Positions 1-8,212 of a stretch of 48,802 nt of DNA are shown here, piece after piece. Source of the stretch: Clostridia bacterium (GTDB lineage: Bacteria; Bacillota; Clostridia; Christensenellales; Aristaeellaceae); assembly GCA_017431005.1 (NCBI GenBank), contig JAFRLY010000047.1:1-48802 (forward strand), in the 5' to 3' direction. Positions within the stretch are counted from its first letter, which is position 1, and the number at the start of each line of letters is the position of its first letter. Under the pieces are notes generated by a model. The model saw only the letters and a list, made by a program, of their open reading frames with translations. It made no database searches and was not told the DNA's origin. Both the position numbers and the translations under genes were made by a program.

Positions 1-56
1 ACCATTTTAGGTTGTTTTAGCCTTTTTTAGCCTGTATCAGCAGAGACTGCCCAGGC

Positions 57-97
57 AAAAGAAAACCCGGAAGCCTTTGTTTTCAATGCTTCCGGGG
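57..97 (-). terminator. Rho-independent terminator of tRNA-Arg
   Basis: A 9-bp perfect stem (66-74 with 88-96) and a 13-nt loop lie just past the 3' end of the tRNA. On the minus strand the stem is followed by GGGTTTTCTTTTG, a good U-tract. It ends the tRNA transcript and possibly the upstream operon. Confidence 0.85.
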
Positions 98-99
98 TG

Positions 100-173
100 T
101 ATGCCCGGCAGGATTCGAACCTGTGACCTTCAGAGTCGGAGTCTGACACTCTATCCAACTGAGCTACGGGCAC
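100..173 (-). tRNA. tRNA-Arg (anticodon CCG)
   Basis: Read on the minus strand, the sequence folds as a complete cloverleaf: acceptor GTGCCCG/CGGGCAT, D-arm with GG and A20, anticodon stem TCAGA/TCTGA, loop CTCCGAC with anticodon CCG, a 5-nt variable loop and a TTCGAAT T-loop. C35, G36 and A20 are known arginine identity elements and agree with the call. The 3' CCA is not encoded. The acceptor begins with a G-U pair and the T-stem has one A-C mismatch. It decodes CGG. The discriminator base is A. Confidence 0.93.
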
Positions 174-185
174 TCAACGCAGGAA

Positions 186-214
186 ATCATACCATAAACT
201 GCCTGTAAAGTCAA
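186..214 (-). promoter_or_regulatory. Sigma-A promoter of tRNA-Arg
   Basis: On the minus strand TTGACT (209-214) and TATGAT (186-191) are separated by exactly 17 bp, about 12 bp before the mature tRNA 5' end. The tRNA can therefore be transcribed independently of the methyltransferase gene upstream. Confidence 0.8.
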
Positions 215-257
215 ATGTCTTTTCTGTTCATATCCTGAAGTTTTTCAGGCATTTCAG

Positions 258-1016
258 CTATTCTTCCAGGTTCCTCGTAAGGTCATACATCATGATTCCC
301 GCGGCAACCGCGGCATTCAGCGATTCGGCACCGCCGCGCATAGGCAGACGGAGATGGTGCGTGGCCTGAGCCTGCACTTCCGGGGAAACACCGTTTCCCT
401 CGTTGCCGATAATCAGCGCAAACGAGGCTGATAATTCCTGCCGCTGATAAAAGGGATCTCCGTCCAGCTGGGAGGAGAGGATGGAAAAACCAGCCTCCCG
501 GAGGGATGAAAGCGCAGCAGGGAGAGAATCCGGAAAGGACAGACCCAGATGAAACACGCTGCCCATTGTGGCGCGCAGCACCTTGGGAGAAAAAACATCT
601 GCGCAGCCGGGACCCAGGAGGGCACCGGTAAACCCGGCAGCATCGGCAGTGCGCAGGATCGTGCCTACATTTCCGGGATCCTGCACCTGATCAAGAACGA
701 TAAGCCGTGGTCCCGAGGCGGGTCGCGGCGCAATGCGAACAACGGCGGCAATGCCCTGCGGTGTTCTGGTTTCGCAGACAGCATCGAAAACATGCGGCGG
801 AAGACAGTAAACGGGGATATCACTTTGCGTGCTTATATCAGGATCGGTATTCTCGCGGATGAGCAGCGTTTCCACCCGGAAACCGGAGGCCAGCGCTTCA
901 CCGACCATTTTCCGGCCCTCCACGAGAAAACAGCCGGCGGCTTCACGTCCTTTCCGGTCCTTCAGGGAACGCCAGGACATGACCTTTGGGTTTTTCAGCG
1001 AGGTTAATTGCTCCAT
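258..1016 (-). CDS. TrmH/SpoU-family 2'-O-ribose RNA methyltransferase (YsgA-like)
   Basis: The 252-residue protein has the SpoU-type layout. An N-terminal RNA-binding substrate domain (about 1-95, with a conserved FLVEGRK segment) precedes an alpha/beta-knot SAM-binding domain. The knot motifs are visible: DQVQDPGNVGTILRTADAAGF near residue 110 (motif 1, with the catalytic Asn and Arg), IIGNEGNGVS (motif 2) and LPMRGGAESLNAAVAA (motif 3). Family knowledge predicts SAM-dependent 2'-O-methylation of a ribose in 23S rRNA; the exact nucleotide cannot be read from sequence. An AAGGAGG sits about 9 nt before the ATG. The start overlaps the end of the giant gene by 13 nt, so it is the last gene of the minus-strand operon and is probably translationally coupled. 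Confidence 0.92.
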   Translation of the reverse strand: MEQLTSLKNPKVMSWRSLKDRKGREAAGCFLVEGRKMVGEALASGFRVETLLIRENTDPDISTQSDIPVYCLPPHVFDAVCETRTPQGIAAVVRIAPRPASGPRLIVLDQVQDPGNVGTILRTADAAGFTGALLGPGCADVFSPKVLRATMGSVFHLGLSFPDSLPAALSSLREAGFSILSSQLDGDPFYQRQELSASFALIIGNEGNGVSPEVQAQATHHLRLPMRGGAESLNAAVAAGIMMYDLTRNLEE

Positions 1017-4000
1017 AATGCAGAGCCTCCTTCTGTCAGCTGATGTTCACCATAGATCTCCATCAGTATATGGGGCCAGGAAGCCAGTGCATCGAATGGC
1101 CGGAGAACCTGACTCTGATTGGCAAAAGCAGCGGCAATGGAAGAAGAAATAACAGACTGGCCTGATGCAGTGAACGGCTGCAGCGGATTGCTGCCGTAAA
1201 GATCGGGGAACAGAAGAAGCGCTTCACCGGGAAACTCCTGAAGAAAACGAAGCATGAATTCCGGTAGGAGCTCTTCCGGACGCAGGGAGACAGATACGGG
1301 TGCAGGCGAAGCGGGGGGCATTCCCGCCACAGCGTCTCCGGTCACAGACAGGCCGACTGCAATTTCCAGCTTTTTTTCAGAAGAAAAGAGGAGAGAGAGA
1401 GAAGAAACCTTCCGGTTCCTGAACATGGTCAGGATATGCCAAAGTCCGGTTTTTACGGGAACGGAAAACGCGTCGGGCAAAGCTGCACCGCGGCCGGCCA
1501 GGAACAGCGTCATCTGCTCCGGAAGAAAATCATTCCGGTTGGAATCAACGGAAAGCTGAAGCAGCAGAAGCCCGGACAGCATCATCAGATAACTCAGGTA
1601 AAAGAGGATCAGAGCGCCGGTGCGGACGGGACGGTTTTCACTTCGGCAGCGGGCAGCGGCTGACAGCAGAAGAGGCAGCCGGTCAGCGGCAAGCGTATCC
1701 AGGGCCAGACGGGCATGGCGCAGCATACCGGGATCCCGGGTAGCATCCCGCAGAATGCCTGAAAGCGTCCGCAATTCCAGAAGAAGGTTCTCATCTCCGA
1801 TGAAGGAGAAATCCCGGAACAGCATTTCCGGATTTTTCATCAGGGAAGGGAGCAGCATATACTGGATGCCGAGAGGAAGCTGGCAGGTCCGTTCTGCGTG
1901 ATCTCTTCCCCGCATGAACAGGGAAAGATCCGCAGTGGAAGAGCCCAGATCCAGCGTCATAAAGCCGCCGCGGGTATCCTCCGGTGCAACCAGTCGGAAG
2001 TATGCGCCAAGCGCTGTACTTTCCGAAGCAAAACTGACGGGAGGACGATGATCCGGGAAGGGAAGAACACTTTCAGCGGACACCTGTTCCGCCAGGGAAC
2101 GGGCGAGGGATATCAGGCTTTCCTTTCCTTCAACTGTGGCATCATCCGGCAGGGAAAAACGCCAGCTCAGAGAGCAGGCTCCTTCAGAACGGGCCTGGAA
2201 AGCAGCGAGAAGCATTATCTCATGAAGACAGATACGCAGAGAACGGCCTTTTTCCCCGTTCCATTTCAGTGACGTATAAACAGCATCTTCCTTTAACAGA
2301 AAAACATCGCGAAGACTGGATGCCATCAGCAGAATTCCGTCACGGAAAGGAACCGGAGCAGCCCCTGCTGTGTTCTGAAAAATCCGGACGGCCGCAGGAA
2401 TCAGCGCGGAAACCGGAACAGCCGGCAGGAATTCCTGCCTGAGAAGATCGGCTGAAGTGGAAGGATTGGATAAAATCAGTCTGACTACACCGGGGCCCTG
2501 AAGCGGCTCATGAATACTCCCGCGGCTCAGCATAACAGAGGCGGCGGATGAGCCAAGATCAATACAGACCATGGTATCTTCCGATGCATTCAGACTGATC
2601 TCAGGGAGGAGATTTATAAGAGATCCTACCGGATTCTCACCCTGCCAGAGAGAAAAGCAGGAGGGGAACTCCTCCAGGATCATGACAGACCTTGATATGC
2701 TGTCGCTCATTGTCCGGGATGATCCGGAAGAAGCACACCCGGCGCTGATGCTGAAACCGGCAGATATATGAGAATAGACCGTATAGAGCTTCCATTTATC
2801 CGGAGGCAACGGAACTGCCGGCCAGACTGCCACGGTCGGAATATCCTGGGCGAACAGGGAAAGAAGCTCCGTGGGTTCATATATCCGGCGCATTCTGAGA
2901 CTGAAACCGCCTTCCAGGGTCAGCGTTACCTGAACTGCCCCGTTTTCCAGACGGGAAAAAGAAAGCAGATCATGCTGCACAAGGGTGCGCCCCTCCGGGA
3001 AAGCGCAAAGCGCTGATACAAAGTCCGGAGAAAGAGGCGGAAGGACGGTATCGGATGCCGGTACAGATTCCGTACCGGCGTCCGGGCGGACATAGGCGGG
3101 CAGAATGCACTGGGAACGGAATACAATGTCACCGATAATATCCTGATTCCGTGCGGGGAAAACAGTCAGCTTTGAGGTGAAGAGCGAGGCTGCCGGGCCC
3201 GCCAGATCCGGCCCAAGGCATTCCTGAAGTATTGTCCGGATGGAGGGAGAGGCCGGATCCCAGGGCCAATCCAGCAGTGTTTCCTTTTCGGCAATGGGCT
3301 TTTCCGCATCGGTCAGGAGCTTCCAGGCAATGGAACGAGACTGCTCGGCGGCTTCCGGAAAGCGGGCAAGGAGCTCCTGCAGATTCCGGCAAAGGGCCTC
3401 ACGGTAATCATCCGAGCAGTCAGAGAGCATGACACATTCCTTATTCAGGGTGGATAAAACATATTCATCCTCCGGTACATGCAGACTGCACATCAGGGAG
3501 GAAGGATTTTCGCGGGCAAAGGGAATCCCTTTCCAAAGATAAACGGCTTCGGGATCTGAGCCGGGTTCCGCGGGCGGATAATCCGCCGTGTCAGTCAGAG
3601 CAGCGCAGACAGGATCCGACGCAAGAAGATGCTCATAAACCGGCTGAATCCGGCTGATGACAGAGCGGAAAGCAGGAAGATCGGCCAGCGCGCATGCAGC
3701 CTTCAGACGCATGGACAGATACGGATCTTCTGATTTTTCAGATACGGATGAACTGAGATCGGAAACAAACATGTGCAAAAAGCGGCTGAAGACGGCATCC
3801 GGCCACTCGTTCCCCTGATCATCGCAAATCCGGTTCAGCTGATTGATCAGAATGCTTTGATCGGTCAGACTCAGCGCAGATACCGGATCGCGGAATATGC
3901 CGTCATTCCGGCTGAACCAGGTGGCATAGGACGGAATGAATGCCGGGAAGGAAGCAGAACGGCGGGCGGGGATTATCGTGCGGCAGGGAAGAATGAGCGC

Positions 4001-6238
4001 CATGGGACAGGAACCAAGCGTATCCGATTCCAGACAAATCAAAACAACATGATCCGCGCCTCTGCAGCTGAGCCATGTGTCCAGCACCGGAGAAGACGCA
4101 TCCGAAGAACTGCGCAGTGTATGCAGCCGCAGGGAAGCTTCTCCGCTGCTCAGCCGTCTGTAAGGCCGGAGCAGCAGCATGGCCAGAAGTCCGCGCAGAT
4201 CCTCAGCATCGGAAGAGTCAGCGCCTGCGGAAGGCAGGACGGATTTCAGCGCGTCGAAAGAGAGCAGGGGTTCCGGCGAATCCGCATCCGGAAGCAACGC
4301 AACATCGGGGATTTCATCGGGCACATGGAACCGCTGCCCGGACAGACCCGCAGAACAGACAGACCAGGCAGAGGCAAAAAGCTGCACAACAGGATCCGCT
4401 GCGCCGGAAAAAACGCAGCTGTCTGCAAGCTCCCGGAACAGATCCCTGGGATCCTGCACCGAAAAACCGGCGAACAAAGCCGGAAGAAGGTCCAGAGTTT
4501 TCTTTTGTGCGGCAGCGGTCTGAGCCGGGTCTGAAGCCAGGAGCAAATCAGATATGGCTTCTGCGGCCGGGGCAGTCAGCAGTTCAGAAGCGTTAAGCTG
4601 TTTTTCAGGATGGCGGGAGAGTGAGGAAAGCCGGGGATAGGCACCATAGACAGCCAGGTCATCCCGACAGCGGGACACAGCGGCTTCAAGCAGGCGGATC
4701 CGCCGCTCCCGGAGACCGAGATCCAGCGGGTCAGCGGTTTCCATGCCGGCTGCCTCCCGGAACTGTTTCCGGGCCCGTTCCAGTGCGGAAAGACATTTGT
4801 CCAGGCAATTCTGAAGCACCTGACGGGCGCGGTAGCCTCCGAGCTCTGAAAGGATTTCGGATCTTTTTTTGAGAGAGTCATTCAGAGCCTCCTCCTGCTC
4901 TGAAAGCCTGGACTGGACTTTTTCTTCCTCTGTATCCGCCATGGAGGCTCTGTGAACGGGCTTCATGTGATCAATACCCGCGTCTTCAGCTTCCTGGCGT
5001 GAAACATCATATTCAGCGGCAAGCGTAACAGAATGACCGCAGGCGGCTACCGCCCGGCGCCAGAGGAGGCTGTTGCGCTCTGCCAGGCGCAGCGGATCAG
5101 GAATGGACCGGATCAGGGCGACCGTTTCTGAAAGAAATGCTTTTATCACGCGTTCCAGAAGCGCCAGCCCGGACGAATTTTGAACAGGGGGGTTACCCAT
5201 CTGCCTGATACATTTTCTGAAAAAACCGGCACGGGAGGAGGGAGTCAATGCCCGCAGCACCGGTGTTTTTTCCAGCTCTGACCGCAAGGAAGGCAAGAGG
5301 TCTGACAGGAACCAGCAGGCGGAATGAATCAGAGCAGCAGCAGAAGCCGCCTGTGTATCCAGCGAGGCGAAGGAGACGACTTCAGGAATATTCAGTGTAT
5401 GAAGGCCGGCAGACGGAAAACGGAGACGGGAGGCCAGCCGGCCGAGAACGCGTGCGGCAGCTATGTAAACAAGACGGAAAGATTCGCGGCTTTTGGCCAT
5501 GGAGGACGGCAAAGAGATAAGCCAGGCAAAATCAGCACCATGCCCCGGGCGATCCTCCGTCAGCGATAAAAGGCCGCGCAGACTGAGTGCATCCAGTACC
5601 TGATGAAGCACCGGCATAAATCTGTCTTCATCCCCGGAAAGCGTCTGAGGCATGCAGAGCAGGTTCAGCTTCACATTGCTGCAGGCATCCAGTTTTTGTT
5701 TTACAAAAGAAAGCAATGGCAGGGTCATCCCGGCGGACAGAGGATCACAGAGATCGGTCAGGAGCGTCAGGATTGCTTCCTGCTGCCCGGGAAGCTGCTG
5801 AATCCCTCGCAGGAAAGCTACCAGTTCCGCGGGAGGAGCCGGATCGTTCAGACGGGACCGGAATGCCCATTCAACTGCTTCCCAGTCCGTCGGATAGGAG
5901 AGGGGCACACCTTCTCCGCGAAGAGCAGAGAGCAGCAACCTGTCAGATTCCCTGGAAGAAAGGTCAGAGACAGCAGGCAGGGAAACCGTACAGGAAGAAA
6001 ACTGAAAAGAAAAAGGAAAGAGGGACGCCCCGTTCGCAAACAGGGCGTGACACTCATTATAATCCTGAATCAGAGGCATCAGAATCTGATCCGGAGACTG
6101 TGTATCCAGGGAAAGAATTGAAAGGACAGAAGAATCCGGATCAGCCGGACGATCCGAAAGCCCCATGGAAAGCGCTGTAACCATAGAGGGAAGCGCTTTG
6201 GCGGCATGCGGGCCAACGGCAATTAAGAAGGTCTTCAG
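1004..6238 (-). CDS. Giant protein with actin/Hsp70-like C-terminal half, unknown function
   Basis: This encodes about 1744 residues if translation starts at CTG 6238, or 1726 from the first ATG (6184). CTG is preferred: AGAGGTG lies 7 nt upstream, while the ATG has no ribosome site. The 18 added residues include a hydrophobic beta strand and glycine (FLIAVGPHAAKAL) that resemble a nucleotide-binding N-terminus. A charged, probably coiled-coil segment lies near residues 433-505. Residues from about 1223 carry an actin/Hsp70 phosphate-1-like motif (VCIDLGSSAASVML), about 1427 a phosphate-2-like motif (TLDLGSSTADLSL), and about 1576 an adenosine-like motif (LFLAGRGAA). There is no signal peptide and only one weakly hydrophobic stretch, so it is probably cytosolic. 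The composition is rich in Leu, Ser and Ala. It sits between galE and an rRNA methyltransferase, with its ribosome site abutting the galE stop. It could be related to SrfB-type or tubulin-like proteins; I cannot confirm this. The substrate is unknown. Confidence 0.8.
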   Translation of the reverse strand: MKTFLIAVGPHAAKALPSMVTALSMGLSDRPADPDSSVLSILSLDTQSPDQILMPLIQDYNECHALFANGASLFPFSFQFSSCTVSLPAVSDLSSRESDRLLLSALRGEGVPLSYPTDWEAVEWAFRSRLNDPAPPAELVAFLRGIQQLPGQQEAILTLLTDLCDPLSAGMTLPLLSFVKQKLDACSNVKLNLLCMPQTLSGDEDRFMPVLHQVLDALSLRGLLSLTEDRPGHGADFAWLISLPSSMAKSRESFRLVYIAAARVLGRLASRLRFPSAGLHTLNIPEVVSFASLDTQAASAAALIHSACWFLSDLLPSLRSELEKTPVLRALTPSSRAGFFRKCIRQMGNPPVQNSSGLALLERVIKAFLSETVALIRSIPDPLRLAERNSLLWRRAVAACGHSVTLAAEYDVSRQEAEDAGIDHMKPVHRASMADTEEEKVQSRLSEQEEALNDSLKKRSEILSELGGYRARQVLQNCLDKCLSALERARKQFREAAGMETADPLDLGLRERRIRLLEAAVSRCRDDLAVYGAYPRLSSLSRHPEKQLNASELLTAPAAEAISDLLLASDPAQTAAAQKKTLDLLPALFAGFSVQDPRDLFRELADSCVFSGAADPVVQLFASAWSVCSAGLSGQRFHVPDEIPDVALLPDADSPEPLLSFDALKSVLPSAGADSSDAEDLRGLLAMLLLRPYRRLSSGEASLRLHTLRSSSDASSPVLDTWLSCRGADHVVLICLESDTLGSCPMALILPCRTIIPARRSASFPAFIPSYATWFSRNDGIFRDPVSALSLTDQSILINQLNRICDDQGNEWPDAVFSRFLHMFVSDLSSSVSEKSEDPYLSMRLKAACALADLPAFRSVISRIQPVYEHLLASDPVCAALTDTADYPPAEPGSDPEAVYLWKGIPFARENPSSLMCSLHVPEDEYVLSTLNKECVMLSDCSDDYREALCRNLQELLARFPEAAEQSRSIAWKLLTDAEKPIAEKETLLDWPWDPASPSIRTILQECLGPDLAGPAASLFTSKLTVFPARNQDIIGDIVFRSQCILPAYVRPDAGTESVPASDTVLPPLSPDFVSALCAFPEGRTLVQHDLLSFSRLENGAVQVTLTLEGGFSLRMRRIYEPTELLSLFAQDIPTVAVWPAVPLPPDKWKLYTVYSHISAGFSISAGCASSGSSRTMSDSISRSVMILEEFPSCFSLWQGENPVGSLINLLPEISLNASEDTMVCIDLGSSAASVMLSRGSIHEPLQGPGVVRLILSNPSTSADLLRQEFLPAVPVSALIPAAVRIFQNTAGAAPVPFRDGILLMASSLRDVFLLKEDAVYTSLKWNGEKGRSLRICLHEIMLLAAFQARSEGACSLSWRFSLPDDATVEGKESLISLARSLAEQVSAESVLPFPDHRPPVSFASESTALGAYFRLVAPEDTRGGFMTLDLGSSTADLSLFMRGRDHAERTCQLPLGIQYMLLPSLMKNPEMLFRDFSFIGDENLLLELRTLSGILRDATRDPGMLRHARLALDTLAADRLPLLLSAAARCRSENRPVRTGALILFYLSYLMMLSGLLLLQLSVDSNRNDFLPEQMTLFLAGRGAALPDAFSVPVKTGLWHILTMFRNRKVSSLSLLFSSEKKLEIAVGLSVTGDAVAGMPPASPAPVSVSLRPEELLPEFMLRFLQEFPGEALLLFPDLYGSNPLQPFTASGQSVISSSIAAAFANQSQVLRPFDALASWPHILMEIYGEHQLTEGGSALWSN

Positions 6239-6250
6239 AGCCTGTCACCT
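6239..6250 (-). promoter_or_regulatory. Ribosome binding site that points to a CTG start
   Basis: On the minus strand AAGAGGTG directly follows the galE stop and lies 7 nt before CTG 6236-6238. An in-frame TGA lies three codons before that CTG, so no other conventional start is possible upstream. The only ATG (6184) is about 60 nt away and has no purine-rich site. This spacing decides the start of the giant gene. Confidence 0.65.
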
Positions 6251-6252
6251 CT

Positions 6253-7269
6253 TCAGGATTTGTAACCCTTCGGATTGTTTTTCTGGAAACGATAGGTATC
6301 GCGGCACATATCCTCCAGGTTCTTTTCAGCCTCCCAGCCAAGCAGTTTTTTTGCCTTGGACGGATCGGCGTAGTTTTCAGCGATATCCCCCGGACGGCGC
6401 GGAGCGATCACATAGGGCACATCCACATGGTTAACCCGGGAGAAGGTGTGAACAAGGTCGAGCACCGAGTATCCATGACCGGTACCCAGATTGATAATCT
6501 CGCATCCGGACCGGCCTGCAGCGAAATCACAGGCTTTGACATGGCCTCTGGCCAGATCGACCACATGAATATAGTCACGGACGCCCGTCCCGTCCGGTGT
6601 GGGGTAGTCATTGCCGAAAACCGAAAGCTTTTCAAGCTGTCCGACAGCGACCTTAGCCACATAGGGCATCAGATTATTCGGAATGCCGGAGGGATCCTCA
6701 CCGATCAGACCGGATTCATGTGCGCCGATCGGATTGAAATAGCGCAGCAGCACCACGCTCCATTCCGGATCGGCCGTATGCTGACCTTCCAAGATTTTTT
6801 CGATCATGAATTTTGTCCATCCGTAGGGATTGGTGCATCCCATGGAGGGCATATCCTCGCGATAGGGAACTTCCGGCTGCTCACCGTAAACGGTGGCAGA
6901 GGAGGAAAAAACGATACGCTTTACGCCGTGAGCCTGCATGACCTCGCAGAGGGTCAGCGTGGTATCCAGGTTATTCCTGTAATAGCGCAGCGGCTGGGCG
7001 ACGCTTTCACCTACAGCCTTCAGACCGGCGAAATGAATGACGGCGTCAAAATCATTTTCATCAAAAATATGGTTCATGGCAGCCGCGTCAGAAACGTCCG
7101 CTTCATAGTGAGGAACGGGGCGCCCGACGATTTTTTCAATCCGGCGGATTGCTTCAGGAGAGCTGTTCACATAATTGTCCACAATCACCGGATCGTGACC
7201 TGCCGTGCAAAGCTCCACACAGGTATGGGAGCCGATAAACCCGGCGCCGCCGGTCAGAAGAATCTTCAT
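6253..7269 (-). CDS. galE: UDP-glucose 4-epimerase
   Basis: The 338-residue protein is of normal GalE length. It belongs to the extended short-chain dehydrogenase family. The NAD-binding glycine motif GGAGFIGSH is at residues 7-15, the catalytic Ser sits in FSSSATVYGE, and the Tyr/Lys pair in the segment YGWTK. The C-terminus carries the sugar-binding YVIAPRRPGDIAENYAD region. It interconverts UDP-glucose and UDP-galactose, providing galactosyl donors for surface polysaccharide and entry into the Leloir pathway. GGAGG is about 7 nt before the ATG. It follows the nucleotidyltransferase by 37 nt, and its stop codon touches the ribosome site of the giant gene, so all belong to one operon. Confidence 0.96.
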   Translation of the reverse strand: MKILLTGGAGFIGSHTCVELCTAGHDPVIVDNYVNSSPEAIRRIEKIVGRPVPHYEADVSDAAAMNHIFDENDFDAVIHFAGLKAVGESVAQPLRYYRNNLDTTLTLCEVMQAHGVKRIVFSSSATVYGEQPEVPYREDMPSMGCTNPYGWTKFMIEKILEGQHTADPEWSVVLLRYFNPIGAHESGLIGEDPSGIPNNLMPYVAKVAVGQLEKLSVFGNDYPTPDGTGVRDYIHVVDLARGHVKACDFAAGRSGCEIINLGTGHGYSVLDLVHTFSRVNHVDVPYVIAPRRPGDIAENYADPSKAKKLLGWEAEKNLEDMCRDTYRFQKNNPKGYKS

Positions 7270-7306
7270 TGCGCAACCTCCGTTTTCTATTGTGGTTTCA
7301 GCCGGT

Positions 7307-8212
7307 TTACAGTGCGGGCGGATAGCTGCCGTTCTCGTGCAGCTTCTTCAGTTCGCCCATGACATAAGGCTTATCTTCCTTATAGGTTACGCCGAACCAG
7401 ACCGCTTTCGTGGAAAGCACTTCCACCTTCAGCCCCTTGGTATGCATCAGCGTATCCACAAGGGCAGGGAGCAGGCATTCCTTCTTGAGCGGGTTGCCGC
7501 TGTCATCAGCCAGGAAATCTGCGAGGTATTTTTCAGCTTCATCAAAGAATGAAGGAGCAAAGCCCCACAGATTCATGGACACCAGGGCATCCGGATCCAG
7601 AATGACACCGTTCGGGTCATCGTTTATGTCGCGGATCGTCCCGTCGGGGAAGGGAAGGATGCTGTAAGTTTCCGTAACCTTGACGAGATGATGCTCCTCA
7701 TCCGTGGAACATACGCCGCGGGTCACATGACCGTTTTTAGAGACCGTGTTTTTCAGATAATAGGCAACCATGGACGCCTTGTTGGTCTCGTTGCGCAGAC
7801 GATGCAGGGAGTCCGCCATGGCGATAAACGCATCCTTGCCATAATAGTCATCCGCGTTGATTACAGCAAAAGGCTCATGAATCAGATCTTTGGCGCAGAG
7901 CACCGCATGGACTGTGCCGTAAGGCTTGGTACGGTCAGCCGGGGGAATAAACCCGCCGGGCAGGGAGTCATACTCCTGATAAGCGTATTCAACCTGAACC
8001 TTTTTGGCGATTTTGTCACCGATCATTTCCCGGAAAAGAGAATCCATGCTTTTACGGATAACAAAGACCACTTTATCAAAACCGGCTTCCACAGCGTCAT
8101 GAATGGAATACTCCATCAGGATTTCACCGTTGGGTCCGATCCGGTCGATTTGCTTATTTCCGCCGTAGCGGGATCCGAGACCCGCAGCCATAATCAGCAG
8201 GGTAGTGTTCAT
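7307..8212 (-). CDS. Sugar-phosphate nucleotidyltransferase
   Basis: The 301-residue protein has an N-terminal nucleotide-binding Rossmann-like fold of the NTP-transferase family. The signature MAAGLGSRYGGNKQ is at the start, a PYGTVHAVLCA segment near residue 95, and the metal-binding region AVINADDYYGKDAF near 115. Enzymes of this family join NTP and a sugar 1-phosphate to give an NDP-sugar and pyrophosphate. Which sugar and base are used cannot be told from the sequence; UTP:glucose-1-phosphate or a mannose-1-phosphate type are both possible. Its ATG overlaps the stop of the phosphoglycosyl transferase gene as ATGA. galE follows, so a nucleotide-hexose supply role for envelope polysaccharide is likely. 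Confidence 0.88.
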   Translation of the reverse strand: MNTTLLIMAAGLGSRYGGNKQIDRIGPNGEILMEYSIHDAVEAGFDKVVFVIRKSMDSLFREMIGDKIAKKVQVEYAYQEYDSLPGGFIPPADRTKPYGTVHAVLCAKDLIHEPFAVINADDYYGKDAFIAMADSLHRLRNETNKASMVAYYLKNTVSKNGHVTRGVCSTDEEHHLVKVTETYSILPFPDGTIRDINDDPNGVILDPDALVSMNLWGFAPSFFDEAEKYLADFLADDSGNPLKKECLLPALVDTLMHTKGLKVEVLSTKAVWFGVTYKEDKPYVMGELKKLHENGSYPPAL

